This document shows, piece after piece, positions 9,678-18,175 of a DNA stretch of 64,000 nt; positions within the stretch are counted from its first letter, which is position 1, and each line of letters opens with the position of its first letter. The notes under the pieces are model-generated. The model was not told the origin of the DNA. It worked only from the letters and a program-made list of their open reading frames with translations, and ran no database searches. Source of the DNA: an uncultured beta proteobacterium (GTDB lineage: Bacteria > Pseudomonadota > Gammaproteobacteria > Burkholderiales > Burkholderiaceae_C); contig CAIRAW010000075.1 in NCBI GenBank assembly GCA_903876735.1, positions 1-64,000 of the forward strand, given 5' to 3'. Position numbers and translations under genes: made by a program.

Positions 9678-10646
9678 ATGCTCAAGAAACTACTCGCCAG
9701 CCTGACCGGCGCGGCGTTGATCGCCTTTAACCCGGTGGCCGCCCAGGAATTGAAGGAACTCAATTTCGGCATCATTTCAACCGAATCATCACAAAACCTG
9801 AAATCGAGCTGGCAACCGGTGCTGGACGATATGGCCAGGACGACCGGCATGAAAGTCAACGCTTTCTTTGCCTCCGATTACGCCGGCATCATCGAAGGCA
9901 TGCGTTTCAACAAAGTCCAGGTGGCGTGGTTCGGCAACAAGTCGGCAATGGAGGCGGTGGACCGCGCCAGCGGTGAAGTGTTTGCGCAGATGGTCAACGC
10001 CGACGGAACGCAGGGCTATTACTCGCATTTGATCGTGCACAAGGACAGCCCGATCAAGACCCTCGACGACATGCTGAAAAATGGCAAGAGCCTGTCTTTT
10101 GGCAATGGCGATCCGAATTCCACGTCCGGCTTTTTGGTGCCGGGCTACTATGTGTTTGCACAAAACAAGATTGACCCCAAGACATTTTTCAAACTCTCAC
10201 GCGGCGCGAACCACGAGGCCAACGCGCTGGCGGTTGCCAACAAACAGGTTGACGTTGCTACCAACAACAGCGAGAACCTGGCCATCGTCAAGAAAAAGTT
10301 GCCCGAGAAATTTAGCGAGATCCGCGTCATCTGGACCTCGCCCCTGATCCCGATGGACCCGCTGGTGATTCGCAAGGATCTGCCCGAAGCCAGCAAAACC
10401 AAGGTGCGTGATTTCTTCTATTCCTATGGCAAAACCAACCCGCAGGAAAAGGAAAATCTCCTCAAACTCAACAACCTGTCGGGTTTCAAGTCATCGACCA
10501 ACAGCCAGTTGATTCCGATTCGGCAGCTCGAACTGTTCAAGACACGCAACAAGTATGAAACCGATGTCGCCATGGCCGCCGACGAAAAGCAGACCAAGCT
10601 GGCCGACATCGACAAACAACTCGCTGTTTTGGCGCAGTCCAAGTAA
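9678..10646 (+). CDS. phnD: phosphonate ABC transporter substrate-binding protein (copy 1)
   Basis: A periplasmic binding protein of 322 residues with a signal peptide ([23 protein letters not shown]). The PhnD hallmark [17 protein letters not shown] lies near residues 138-154, and the [13 protein letters not shown] and [16 protein letters not shown] segments line the phosphonate pocket in this family. A ribosome binding site (CAGGAA) precedes the ATG. Stop and the next ATG share one base (TAATG at 10644-10648), so phnE is coupled. It differs strongly from the second PhnD in the window, suggesting different ligand preference. Confidence 0.92.
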   Translation: MLKKLLASLTGAALIAFNPVAAQELKELNFGIISTESSQNLKSSWQPVLDDMARTTGMKVNAFFASDYAGIIEGMRFNKVQVAWFGNKSAMEAVDRASGEVFAQMVNADGTQGYYSHLIVHKDSPIKTLDDMLKNGKSLSFGNGDPNSTSGFLVPGYYVFAQNKIDPKTFFKLSRGANHEANALAVANKQVDVATNNSENLAIVKKKLPEKFSEIRVIWTSPLIPMDPLVIRKDLPEASKTKVRDFFYSYGKTNPQEKENLLKLNNLSGFKSSTNSQLIPIRQLELFKTRNKYETDVAMAADEKQTKLADIDKQLAVLAQSK

Positions 10647-11419
10647 TGCAGCAGAAGCAATTGCCCCGCACCAGCCTGCTGGGCTTGCTGGCCTGGGGGG
10701 TGCTGCTGGCCTTGTTGGCGGGCTCCTGGCGCGGCGCCGATATGCGGCCGTTCGACCTGGTGCGTGATGCGGGCAATATGGCCACCTATGCGTCTGACTT
10801 CTTTCCTCCGAAGTTTGGCGATTGGCGCATGTACCTTCAGGAAATGGTGGTCACGTTACAAATTGCCTTGTGGGGCACCGCGCTGGCCGTTGTGTTTGCC
10901 GTTCCATTCGGTCTGCTTTCTTCCGCCAACATCACGCCGGCGTGGGTGCATCAGCCGGTGCGCAGGCTGATGGACGCGACCCGTGCCATTAATGAAATGG
11001 TGTTTGCCATGCTGTTCATCGTGGCGGTTGGGCTCGGGCCCTTTGCCGGTGTATTGGCCTTGTTCGTTCACACCACCGGCGTATTGGCCAAGCTCTTTTC
11101 CGAGGCAGTCGAAGCCATTGATGTGCAGCCGGTGGAAGGGATTCGCGCCACCGGTGCCAACGCATTGGAAGAAATTGTTTACGGCATCATCCCGCAGGTC
11201 TTGCCGCTGTGGATTTCCTATTCACTTTATCGCTTTGAATCCAACGTGCGTTCAGCGTCGGTCGTCGGCATGGTCGGCGCGGGGGGCATTGGCGTTATTT
11301 TGTGGGACATCATCCGTGGTTTTCAGTATGCTGAAACCTGTGCCGTGATGATCATCATCATTGTGTCGGTGACCCTCATCGATGTCATTTCGGCGCAGAT
11401 CCGCAAATCAGTGATCTGA
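10646..11419 (+). CDS. phnE: phosphonate ABC transporter permease (copy 1)
   Basis: The inner-membrane subunit that forms the phosphonate channel with PhnC, 257 residues with about six membrane segments. The first is [18 protein letters not shown]. The EAA coupling loop is seen in [29 protein letters not shown], followed by the conserved [16 protein letters not shown]. Its last 12 bases overlap the end of phnN on the opposite strand, so the two operons converge with no terminator between them. Confidence 0.92.
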   Translation: MQQKQLPRTSLLGLLAWGVLLALLAGSWRGADMRPFDLVRDAGNMATYASDFFPPKFGDWRMYLQEMVVTLQIALWGTALAVVFAVPFGLLSSANITPAWVHQPVRRLMDATRAINEMVFAMLFIVAVGLGPFAGVLALFVHTTGVLAKLFSEAVEAIDVQPVEGIRATGANALEEIVYGIIPQVLPLWISYSLYRFESNVRSASVVGMVGAGGIGVILWDIIRGFQYAETCAVMIIIIVSVTLIDVISAQIRKSVI

Positions 11420-11962
11420 AGACTCAGGCTCTGCCCCAAGGTAGTTCGCCAACTCGCGCCCAGCGCTGGCCAGTTCACCCTGATTGAGAATGGTGTGGTC
11501 AGCGCGCAGCGTTGCAAAACTGGCGTTGCGCAACAGCCGTTGACCAATCTGCTGGGCGTCGTCGCGGCCGCGCCGGGCCAATCGCACGGCCAGTTGTTCG
11601 GCATCAACCATGATTTGCACTACCCGCACGAATTGGCTGCTTTCCAGATTCGACGCGTGTTCACGTGAGCCGTTGACCACTACCGTTCGTCCGGCCGCAA
11701 CCTCGGCGCAGTAGTGCGCTGCAATGCCGTAATTGAAACCATGGGCTTGCCAGCACCAGACAAGCTCGCCAGCGAGGAGCAGCTGCGCGAACTGTTGCGC
11801 TGTGACCGGGTCATGGTCCGAGCCGTGCTGCAGAGCGCGCGTTACCATGCGCCGCGCAAAAACGATATCGCGTCGGTCCGCCAGATGCTCTGCCGCCCAC
11901 GCCAGCACGCTGTCTTTGCCAGCGCCCGACGGACCGCAGACGAAAACCCACGCCCCGCTCAT
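11408..11962 (-). CDS. phnN: ribose 1,5-bisphosphate phosphokinase
   Basis: A 184-residue P-loop kinase that phosphorylates ribose 1,5-bisphosphate to PRPP, recycling the ribose moiety released by the C-P lyase pathway. The Walker [10 protein letters not shown] starts at residue 10. The guanylate-kinase-like fold continues with [47 protein letters not shown] and a [16 protein letters not shown] lid segment. Length equals E. coli PhnN (185). It is the last gene of the leftward phnF-DUF1045-phnN operon (ATGA overlap with the gene before) and its 3' end overlaps phnE on the other strand by 12 bp. Confidence 0.9.
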   Translation of the reverse strand: MSGAWVFVCGPSGAGKDSVLAWAAEHLADRRDIVFARRMVTRALQHGSDHDPVTAQQFAQLLLAGELVWCWQAHGFNYGIAAHYCAEVAAGRTVVVNGSREHASNLESSQFVRVVQIMVDAEQLAVRLARRGRDDAQQIGQRLLRNASFATLRADHTILNQGELASAGRELANYLGAEPESSDH

Positions 11963-12654
11963 GCCCGCAACTCCACATCGACCAGTCGCTTGAATGCCTG
12001 CCCAGGTGCCGCCTCAACAAACAGGCAGAGCCGATCCAGCAGCAAGGGTGCATCGCTGTTCAACCGGGCCACGGGTTGTGACACGGCCTGCATGACGGAC
12101 CATGCGGTGACGCTGGGCACCGGACCACTAAGGGTGAAATGCAGGCGAAAGAGTTCCAGCACATAGGGGTAGCCATACTGGCGCAGCAATTCCTGCTCTC
12201 GGGCGTTCAGTTGCTCGACGCGTCGCCGCGCCAGTTCTGCTGCCGACAGGGGTGCGCGCAAGTCATCGAGTTCGACCACGCAGGCTGCCGCCAGCGTTGC
12301 CAGTTGTTCAGTCGCCATCAGTGGTGTCAGCGCGACAAAGTCACCCAGCGATACCAATTCGAGCGGCCCGAGGGAAACCGGTCGCAGCCGGGCCGCAAGT
12401 GCCTGTATGCGCTCGCCAAGGTCATCGACGCTGAACCCATCGCGCAAGCGAAAGGGCGCTTTCAGGGTGGCATGGAAGCCATAGCGCCGCGGCTCTGCCG
12501 TGAGGGCAGCGAGATCGGTCAGGCCGGTTTGCGCTGGCAGCGGCTGCGCCAGTGGTTTGTCGTCACACTCGTCCCGACCGAGCCATTGCGCGCCGAAATC
12601 CCACCACGGTGAATGCTTGGCCGGCGAGAAATAAATGGCGTAGCGCGCGCTCAT
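11959..12654 (-). CDS. DUF1045 phosphonate-metabolism protein (2H phosphoesterase fold)
   Basis: A 231-residue protein of the family often linked to C-P lyase genes. It carries the two signature histidine motifs of the 2H phosphoesterase superfamily, FHATLK (His ~61) and LHFTLS (His ~170). This superfamily opens or hydrolyses cyclic phosphates or 2'-5' bonds. C-P lyase action yields 5-phosphoribosyl 1,2-cyclic phosphate, which in E. coli is opened by PhnP. No phnP lies in this window, so this protein is a natural candidate for that step; this is inference. It sits between phnF and phnN with 4-bp overlaps on both sides, tight coupling that supports a role in the same pathway. Confidence 0.85.
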   Translation of the reverse strand: MSARYAIYFSPAKHSPWWDFGAQWLGRDECDDKPLAQPLPAQTGLTDLAALTAEPRRYGFHATLKAPFRLRDGFSVDDLGERIQALAARLRPVSLGPLELVSLGDFVALTPLMATEQLATLAAACVVELDDLRAPLSAAELARRRVEQLNAREQELLRQYGYPYVLELFRLHFTLSGPVPSVTAWSVMQAVSQPVARLNSDAPLLLDRLCLFVEAAPGQAFKRLVDVELRA

Positions 12655-13409
12655 GCACCGTCTCCCGCATTGATGACCAGTTGCAACCGATCACCGCAAA
12701 ATACGGTCTCGCCATATTTGATCGGCACGCCGTCCATATCCGCGTCGACAGACTCGACGCACAGCACCGGGCGGCTGCTCGATTGTTTGAGCAGGCGTGC
12801 TGTTTCCTCGCTTGGCAATTGTGTCGTGATGCGACTTTGTTGGCGCAAGTAATCCTGCACGCCAAAGTGCTTCAGAATATCGCTGCTGCGCGTGCCCTGC
12901 GTCAGCATTTCGAGCATTCCTGCAAAGCGGCGTGCCGGGTAATACGCGGTGGCCAAACCGATCGGTGATTCATTGGCCTCGTCCAGCAGTTCAACCATCA
13001 AGACGCTGTCCCCTTTGGCCAGTTTGAGTTCTCGTGCCGCGCGCTCAGGCGCCAGCATTTCCCGTGCGCTCAGCAGTTGCTGGCTCGGCAAAAGGCCCTG
13101 ACGCAGCAAGTTTTCGCTATACCGGGTGCGGTTGGAGATGGCGTAGTCGAGCAACTCGTGTTGCACAAAAGTGCCGCGCCCAGCTTCAATGCGCACCAGC
13201 CCCTCGGTTTGCAAGGCGGCCACAGCCTGGCGCAAGGTATGGCGGTTGACGGCAAAGCGCGCAGCAAGATCGATCTCACCCGGCAGCTTGCCGGTTTCAA
13301 CGTAAGCGCGGTCACGAATTTCGGACGTCAAGGTATCAGCGATCTGGCGCCACACGGTGACACCGCTGCGCCGGCCAGCGGCGCTCGAAATATGTTGGCT
13401 GAGTGTCAT
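12651..13409 (-). CDS. phnF: GntR/HutC-family regulator of phosphonate genes
   Basis: A 252-residue transcription factor. The N-terminal winged helix (residues ~15-85) shows LPGEIDLAARFAVNRHTLRQAVAALQTEGLVRIEAGRGTFV, and the C-terminal UTRA ligand-binding domain shows ELLDEANESPIGLATAYYP and QSRITTQLPSEETARLL. Length and motifs match PhnF. It is first of the leftward operon phnF-DUF1045-phnN and diverges from phnG. A good Pho box overlaps its start codon, so PhoB bound there for phnG transcription could also block phnF. PhnF-type proteins are usually repressors; which operator it uses here is not clear from the sequence. Confidence 0.88.
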   Translation of the reverse strand: MTLSQHISSAAGRRSGVTVWRQIADTLTSEIRDRAYVETGKLPGEIDLAARFAVNRHTLRQAVAALQTEGLVRIEAGRGTFVQHELLDYAISNRTRYSENLLRQGLLPSQQLLSAREMLAPERAARELKLAKGDSVLMVELLDEANESPIGLATAYYPARRFAGMLEMLTQGTRSSDILKHFGVQDYLRQQSRITTQLPSEETARLLKQSSSRPVLCVESVDADMDGVPIKYGETVFCGDRLQLVINAGDGA

Positions 13410-13420
13410 AAATCTTTCAT
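13403..13420 (+). promoter_or_regulatory. Pho box directed at the phnG operon
   Basis: GTGTCAT-AAAT-CTTTCAT fits the PhoB consensus CTGTCAT-N4-CTGTCAT at 6 of 7 positions in each arm, with the AT-rich 4-bp spacer and 11-bp period. It points toward phnG, whose start lies 88 bp downstream, and covers the start codon of the divergent phnF. Confidence 0.6.
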
Positions 13421-13508
13421 GTTGTCGCGGTGAACTAGCACCTATTCCTAACTCGGTTTAACGCCGAATGAATTTGTTTGAACTTTAGTGACTGATTTAG
13501 ACATCTGT

Positions 13509-13976
13509 ATGACAAGCAACACTTCGACCCAATATTTTTCGGAACGCCAAGCTTGGCTTGCCGTTCTGGCGCGTGCAAGCCGGATCGAGTTGGAGGCCAA
13601 ACTGGAATTGGCAAACGAATCGCTCCTGACCTTGCAGCGTGTTCGCCCTGCGGAAGTCGGCATGCTGATGTTGCGTGGGCGTGTCGGTGGCACCGGCAAT
13701 CCCTTCAACTTGGGCGAGGCCAGCGTGGTGCGCTGCGCCGTGCGCCTGGGCAACGGACCCCTGGGTGTGGCGTACGCGCTGGGCCGCGACAAGCGCCGGG
13801 CTGAATTGGCGGCAGTCTTTGACGCCCTGTTGCAAGACCCGCAGCATCACGATGATTTGCAAAGCAAGTTGATCGAACCGCTTGCAACAGCCCAGTCGCA
13901 GGCGCGTGATCAGTTGCAAGGCGAGGTGGTCACTTCCAAAGTTGAATTCTTCACCTTGGTGCGGGGTGACGCATGA
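13509..13976 (+). CDS. phnG: C-P lyase core subunit PhnG
   Basis: A 155-residue subunit of the PhnGHIJ core complex that transfers phosphonate onto ATP-derived ribose and then cleaves the C-P bond. Family motifs include RVRPAEVGMLMLRGRVGGTGNPFNLGE and TRCAV-like VVRCAVRLGNGPLGVAYALGRDKRRAELAAVFDALLQ. ATG 13509 gives the usual length (E. coli 150). An in-frame GTG at 13488 would add seven residues; neither start has a strong ribosome binding site. First gene of the operon phnGHIJKLM, and it overlaps phnH by 4 bp. Confidence 0.9.
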   Translation: MTSNTSTQYFSERQAWLAVLARASRIELEAKLELANESLLTLQRVRPAEVGMLMLRGRVGGTGNPFNLGEASVVRCAVRLGNGPLGVAYALGRDKRRAELAAVFDALLQDPQHHDDLQSKLIEPLATAQSQARDQLQGEVVTSKVEFFTLVRGDA

Positions 13977-14572
13977 ATACGACAACAAGGCTGGCGGCGG
14001 GCCTGCCTGACGCTGTGCACGAAACACAGCACGCATTCCGTGCTGCGCTCGATGCCCTGGCCCGACCCGGGCAAATTCGCCGCATTGGCGCGCACTTGCC
14101 CGGCGTGGCATTGGGTGGCGCGATGGCGCGCTTGTTGCTGACGCTGTGCGACGACGAAACCCCCGTTTGGTGGCAAAGCGGCGACCCGGCTCTGCAAAGC
14201 TGGCTGCGTTTTCACACCGGTGCCACGCTGGCGGACAGTCCCATGCTGGCGGGCTTTGCCATCATGACCGAGATCGGTCGCGCCCCCGCGTTGGCGGACT
14301 TCGCTGTGGGAACTGCTGCGGCCCCCGAGTTCTCCAGCACCTTGCTGATTGAATTACCCGCACTGGAGGGCGGGCTGGCGCTGGACTGGAGCGGCCCCGG
14401 CATTGAGGTGATGCAGGGCGTCAGGCTACAAGGACTGCCGGCTGATTTCTGGACCCAGTGGCAAGCCAATCAGGCGAGCTTTCCGCAGGGCGTGGACATT
14501 ATTTTTACCTGTGACGAGCACGCGATCGGATTGCCGCGTACGACGCAGGTCGGTCGAACGGGAGGAGTCTGA
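13973..14572 (+). CDS. phnH: C-P lyase core subunit PhnH
   Basis: A 199-residue subunit of the C-P lyase core complex with a PLP-transferase-like fold that has lost PLP binding. It shows the family start region VHETQHAFRAALDALARPGQIRRIG and the C-terminal WSGPGIEVMQGVRLQGLPADFW with FPQGVDIIFTCDEHAIGLPRTTQV. E. coli PhnH has 194 residues. ATGA coupling with phnG upstream; phnI starts one base after the stop. Structural rather than catalytic, as far as the family is known. Confidence 0.92.
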   Translation: MNTTTRLAAGLPDAVHETQHAFRAALDALARPGQIRRIGAHLPGVALGGAMARLLLTLCDDETPVWWQSGDPALQSWLRFHTGATLADSPMLAGFAIMTEIGRAPALADFAVGTAAAPEFSSTLLIELPALEGGLALDWSGPGIEVMQGVRLQGLPADFWTQWQANQASFPQGVDIIFTCDEHAIGLPRTTQVGRTGGV

Positions 14573-14573
14573 C

Positions 14574-15740
14574 ATGTATGTTGCAGTCAAGGGCGGCGCA
14601 GCTGCCATTGAGAGTTCCTGGCGTCTGCTGGAGGCACAGCGCCGTGGCTCTGGCAGCATTGCCGCGCTATCGGTCAGCCAGATCAGGGAACAACTTTCGC
14701 TGGCGGTGGACCGGGTCATGAGCGAAGGCTCACTCTTTGATCCTGAACTCGCGGCGCTGGCCATCAAGCAAGCCAGCGGTGATTTGCTGGAAGCGATCTT
14801 TTTGCTGCGCGCCTACCGCACCACGTTGCCCCGGCTCGGTTATGCCTTGCCGCTGGACACGGCGCGCATTGCGCTGCTGCGGCGCATTTCAGCCGCTTTC
14901 AAGGAGGTGCCCGGTGGTCAGGTGCTGGGGGCGACTTATGACTATACGCAGCGCCTGCTCGATTTCGCGTTGCTGGCTGAAGACAGCTTGGAGACCCAAG
15001 CGACCGTCAGCACCCCCGCAGCGCAGCCGAGCGCCGGGCAGTCTGGCGTATCCGACGCGGCCCCGACCGTACCCCGCATCAACGACCTGCTGGCAAACGA
15101 AGGCCTGCTCGAAACACCACTACCCGCAGATGACGCGCCGCGCGCCGACCTGACCCGTGAACCGCTGATGTTCCCGGCGGATCGGGCCCTGCGCCTGCAG
15201 TCGTTGGCGCGTGCGGACGAAGGCTGGCTGTTGGGCATGGGCTACTCGACCCAGCGCGGCTATGCCAACTCACACCCGTTTGCGGGCGAGATCCGGCGCG
15301 GCTCTGTCAGTGTCGAGATGTTGCCCGATGAGCTCGGTTTTGCGATTGACATTGGTGACCTGGAGGTCACCGAGTGCCAGATGATCAACCAGTTCAATGG
15401 CAATCGGGAATTGCCGCCCCAGTTCACCCAGGGCTACGGCCTGGCTTTTGGGGGTGGCGAGCGCAAAGCGATGGCGATGGCACTGGTCGATCGTGCGCTG
15501 CGCGCTGACGAACTGGGTGAGCCGCATGTGGCACCGGCGCAAGACGAAGAGTTTGTGCTCTCGCACGGTGACAACGTCGAGGCCTCGGGCTTTGTGCAGC
15601 ATTTGAAGCTGCCGCACTACGTTGACTTTCAGGCCGAACTGGAACTGGTGCGCAAGCTGCGCGCCCATCACGCCGAGGCCGCGCTGTCCCAGGCCGACAA
15701 GCCGGGCGCGCCCAGCCAACCGACGCAGGAGCTTGCATGA
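14574..15740 (+). CDS. phnI: C-P lyase core subunit PhnI (nucleosidase/transferase)
   Basis: A 388-residue subunit which, with PhnG, PhnH and PhnL, displaces adenine from ATP by phosphonate to give 5'-triphosphoribosyl phosphonate. The start at 14574 (MYVAVKGGAAAIE) has a GGGAGGAG ribosome binding site; a longer in-frame start at 14511 would run into phnH. Conserved blocks are LDTARIALLRRISAAFKEVPGGQVLGATYDYTQRLL, YSTQRGYANSHPFAGEIRRG and the C-terminal FVLSHGDNVEASGFVQHLKLPHYVDFQAELEL. It is somewhat longer than E. coli PhnI (354), with a Pro/Ala-rich insertion around residues 145-170. ATGA overlap with phnJ. Confidence 0.93.
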   Translation: MYVAVKGGAAAIESSWRLLEAQRRGSGSIAALSVSQIREQLSLAVDRVMSEGSLFDPELAALAIKQASGDLLEAIFLLRAYRTTLPRLGYALPLDTARIALLRRISAAFKEVPGGQVLGATYDYTQRLLDFALLAEDSLETQATVSTPAAQPSAGQSGVSDAAPTVPRINDLLANEGLLETPLPADDAPRADLTREPLMFPADRALRLQSLARADEGWLLGMGYSTQRGYANSHPFAGEIRRGSVSVEMLPDELGFAIDIGDLEVTECQMINQFNGNRELPPQFTQGYGLAFGGGERKAMAMALVDRALRADELGEPHVAPAQDEEFVLSHGDNVEASGFVQHLKLPHYVDFQAELELVRKLRAHHAEAALSQADKPGAPSQPTQELA

Positions 15741-16660
15741 TCGAACAACACTACAACTTTGCCTTTCTTGACGAGCGCACCAAGAAGCGCATTCGACGTG
15801 CCTTGCTCAAGGCGGTGGCGGTGCCGGGTTACCAAGTGCCCTTTGGTTCGCGCGAGATGCCTTTCGCTTATGGATGGGGCACTGGTGGCGTGCAGATCAC
15901 CGCCAGCATCATCGGCCAGAGCGATGTGCTCAAGGTCATCGACCAGGGCGCTGATGACACCACCAACGCGGTCAATATCCGGCGCTTCTTTGAGCGCACC
16001 ACCGGCGTTGCGAGCACCGAAAAAACACGGGAGGCGACGTTGATCCAGACCCGCCACCGCATCCCTGAAGTGGCGCTGACCGAGGCTCAGATTCTGGTTT
16101 ATCAAGTGCCCATGCCGGAGCCGCTGGCACGACTGGAGCCGCGCCGGCGCGAGACCATCAAGATGCACGCGCTGTCTGAATATGGCTTGATGCACGTGCG
16201 TCTGTACGAAGACATTGCGCAGTTGGGCGCGATCTCGCGCGCCTATGACTACCCGGTGCTGGTCAATGAGCGCTACCTGATGTCGCCCTCGCCGATCCCG
16301 AAATTTGACAACCCCAAAATGCACATGAATCCCGCGCTGCAACTCTTTGGTGCGGGACGCGAAAAGCGGCTTTACGCCGTGCCACCTTACACCCCGGTGC
16401 GCAGCCTTGACTTTGAAGACCACCCGTTTGAAGTTCAAAAGTGGGAGCATGCCTGCGCGCTGTGTGGCGCCACGGAGAGTTATCTCGACGAAATGATTGT
16501 GGATGACCAGGGCAGCCGTTTGTTCGTGTGCTCGGACAGCAACTACTGCGAAGAGCGGCGTGATGCTGGCCACGTTGGCACGCAGTTGGCTGTGACCTTG
16601 AGCAGCGTCCTGACCCATCAGTCTGATTGCGCCGTTGCATCCGAACGGGGGGCGGCATGA
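15737..16660 (+). CDS. phnJ: C-P lyase, radical SAM subunit PhnJ
   Basis: The catalytic subunit that cleaves the C-P bond of 5-phosphoribosyl 1-phosphonate, giving the alkane and the 1,2-cyclic phosphate, using a [4Fe-4S] cluster and S-adenosylmethionine. All essential cysteines are present: Cys240, Cys243 and Cys265 (cluster) and Cys271 (thiyl radical), in CALCG and FVCSDSNYC. They are shifted by exactly one from E. coli 241/244/266/272. The product has 307 residues against 281 in E. coli; the extra length is a C-terminal tail. It overlaps both phnI and phnK by 4 bp. Oxygen-sensitive chemistry, cytoplasmic. Confidence 0.95.
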   Translation: MIEQHYNFAFLDERTKKRIRRALLKAVAVPGYQVPFGSREMPFAYGWGTGGVQITASIIGQSDVLKVIDQGADDTTNAVNIRRFFERTTGVASTEKTREATLIQTRHRIPEVALTEAQILVYQVPMPEPLARLEPRRRETIKMHALSEYGLMHVRLYEDIAQLGAISRAYDYPVLVNERYLMSPSPIPKFDNPKMHMNPALQLFGAGREKRLYAVPPYTPVRSLDFEDHPFEVQKWEHACALCGATESYLDEMIVDDQGSRLFVCSDSNYCEERRDAGHVGTQLAVTLSSVLTHQSDCAVASERGAA

Positions 16661-17463
16661 AGCCCGGCGTTCTGCTCTCGGCCCGCCAGGCCGGCAAGGC
16701 CTTCATGCAGAACGGCAAGCCGCGCTGGGCCTGCCGCGATGTGAATTTTGACCTCTACCCGGGTGAGGTGCTGGCGGTTGTCGGTGAATCCGGCTCCGGC
16801 AAAACCAGCTTGTTGCGCTTGCTCGCCGCGCGTCTGGCCTGCGACGAGGGCTCAGTCCATTACGAGGTCCGCAGCGAGCAGGCCAACGAGACCGACGGCT
16901 TGACCGATTTGGCGCAGATGTCAGAGGCGCAGTTGCGCCGGCTGGCCCGCACCGATTGGGGCTTTGTCGAGCAGCATGCGCGCGACGGTCTGCGCATGAA
17001 TGTCTCAGGCGGCGCCAATGTCGGTGAGCGACTGATGGCGCTCGGTGCCCGGAACTACGGTCACCTGCGCCAGGAAGCCCTGAGTTGGATGCAGCGTGTC
17101 GAGCTCGACACTGCGCGCATTGATGACTTGCCGGGAACCTACTCGGGCGGCATGCAACAGCGCCTGCAGATTGCGCGCAACCTGGTGACGCAGCCGCGGC
17201 TGGTCTTTATGGATGAGCCCACCACCGGACTCGATGTCTCGGTGCAAGCACGGCTGCTCGACATGCTGCGCGAGTTGGTGGACGAGTTGCAACTGGCGGC
17301 CGTGGTGGTGACACACGATCTGGCCGTGGCGCGACTGCTGGCGCAACGCATGCTGGTCATGAAAGATGGCTGTGTGGTTGAACAAGGCCTGACCGACCGC
17401 GTGCTGGACGACCCGCAGCATGCCTATACCCAACTGCTCGTTTCCTCGGTGCTGACACCATGA
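16657..17463 (+). CDS. phnK: C-P lyase accessory ABC-type ATPase PhnK
   Basis: A 268-residue ABC-type ATPase that binds the PhnGHIJ core rather than a membrane transporter. The Walker A is GESGSGKTS (~43-51), the signature YSGGMQQRLQIARNL and the Walker B LVFMDEPTTGLDVS. The start at 16657 (ATGA overlap with phnJ) is preferred over 16627, which lies within phnJ. The degenerate signature (YSGGM) is typical of PhnK and of OppD-type ATPases. E. coli PhnK has 252 residues. Overlaps phnL by 4 bp. Confidence 0.92.
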   Translation: MKPGVLLSARQAGKAFMQNGKPRWACRDVNFDLYPGEVLAVVGESGSGKTSLLRLLAARLACDEGSVHYEVRSEQANETDGLTDLAQMSEAQLRRLARTDWGFVEQHARDGLRMNVSGGANVGERLMALGARNYGHLRQEALSWMQRVELDTARIDDLPGTYSGGMQQRLQIARNLVTQPRLVFMDEPTTGLDVSVQARLLDMLRELVDELQLAAVVVTHDLAVARLLAQRMLVMKDGCVVEQGLTDRVLDDPQHAYTQLLVSSVLTP

Positions 17464-18158
17464 CCGCTCTCATTGAAACTCTGGCCCTGTCCAAAACCTT
17501 TACCTTGCACGGGCGCGGTGGCCTGCAGCTGCCGGTGTTCTCAGGAATCAACCTGAGCGTGCTGCCGGGTGAGTGCCTGGCCCTGACGGGTCATTCCGGC
17601 AGTGGCAAGAGCTCCTTGCTGCGCTGCCTTTACGGCAACTACGCCGCCAGCAGCGGTGATGTGCGCATCCGCCATCAGGGTGACTGGGTCAGCATGTCAA
17701 ACGCCACGCCGCGCGAGGTGTTCGAGGTGCGGCGCCGCACGGTGGGTTATGTATCGCAGTTCCTGCGTGTCATTCCGCGGGTCTCGACGCTGGACATCGT
17801 CGCCGATCCCCTGCGTCGCATCGGCGTGGCAGCTGACGAGGCACGTGCGAGAGCCGCGCAGTGGTTGCAGCGGCTGAATTTGCAGGAACATTTATGGCAC
17901 CTGCCGCCGGCCACGTTTTCCGGCGGTGAACAGCAGCGCGTCAATATCGCGCACGGCATGATCACCAACCCGGCCGTGCTGCTGCTGGACGAACCAACGG
18001 CCTCGCTCGATGCCGACAACCGGCGCGTCGTGGTGGCGCTGATACAGGCTGCGCGCGATCAGGGCAGCGCCGTTGTCGGCATATTTCACGATGACGAAGT
18101 ACGCGAGGCGGTGGCCAGCCGCTGCTTCGACGTTGAACAGCATCGAAGCCCGGCCTGA
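17460..18158 (+). CDS. phnL: C-P lyase ABC-type ATPase PhnL
   Basis: A 232-residue ATPase needed with PhnGHI for phosphonate transfer. The Walker A is GHSGSGKSS (~43-51), the signature FSGGEQQRVNIAHGM and the Walker B VLLLDEPTASLDADNR. The signature's ending differs from transport ATPases, as usual in PhnL. Length matches E. coli PhnL (226). It begins in an ATGA overlap with phnK, and phnM follows after 17 bp with a separate ribosome binding site (AAGGAA). Confidence 0.92.
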   Translation: MTALIETLALSKTFTLHGRGGLQLPVFSGINLSVLPGECLALTGHSGSGKSSLLRCLYGNYAASSGDVRIRHQGDWVSMSNATPREVFEVRRRTVGYVSQFLRVIPRVSTLDIVADPLRRIGVAADEARARAAQWLQRLNLQEHLWHLPPATFSGGEQQRVNIAHGMITNPAVLLLDEPTASLDADNRRVVVALIQAARDQGSAVVGIFHDDEVREAVASRCFDVEQHRSPA

Positions 18159-18175
18159 ACCCCAAGGAATAACCC

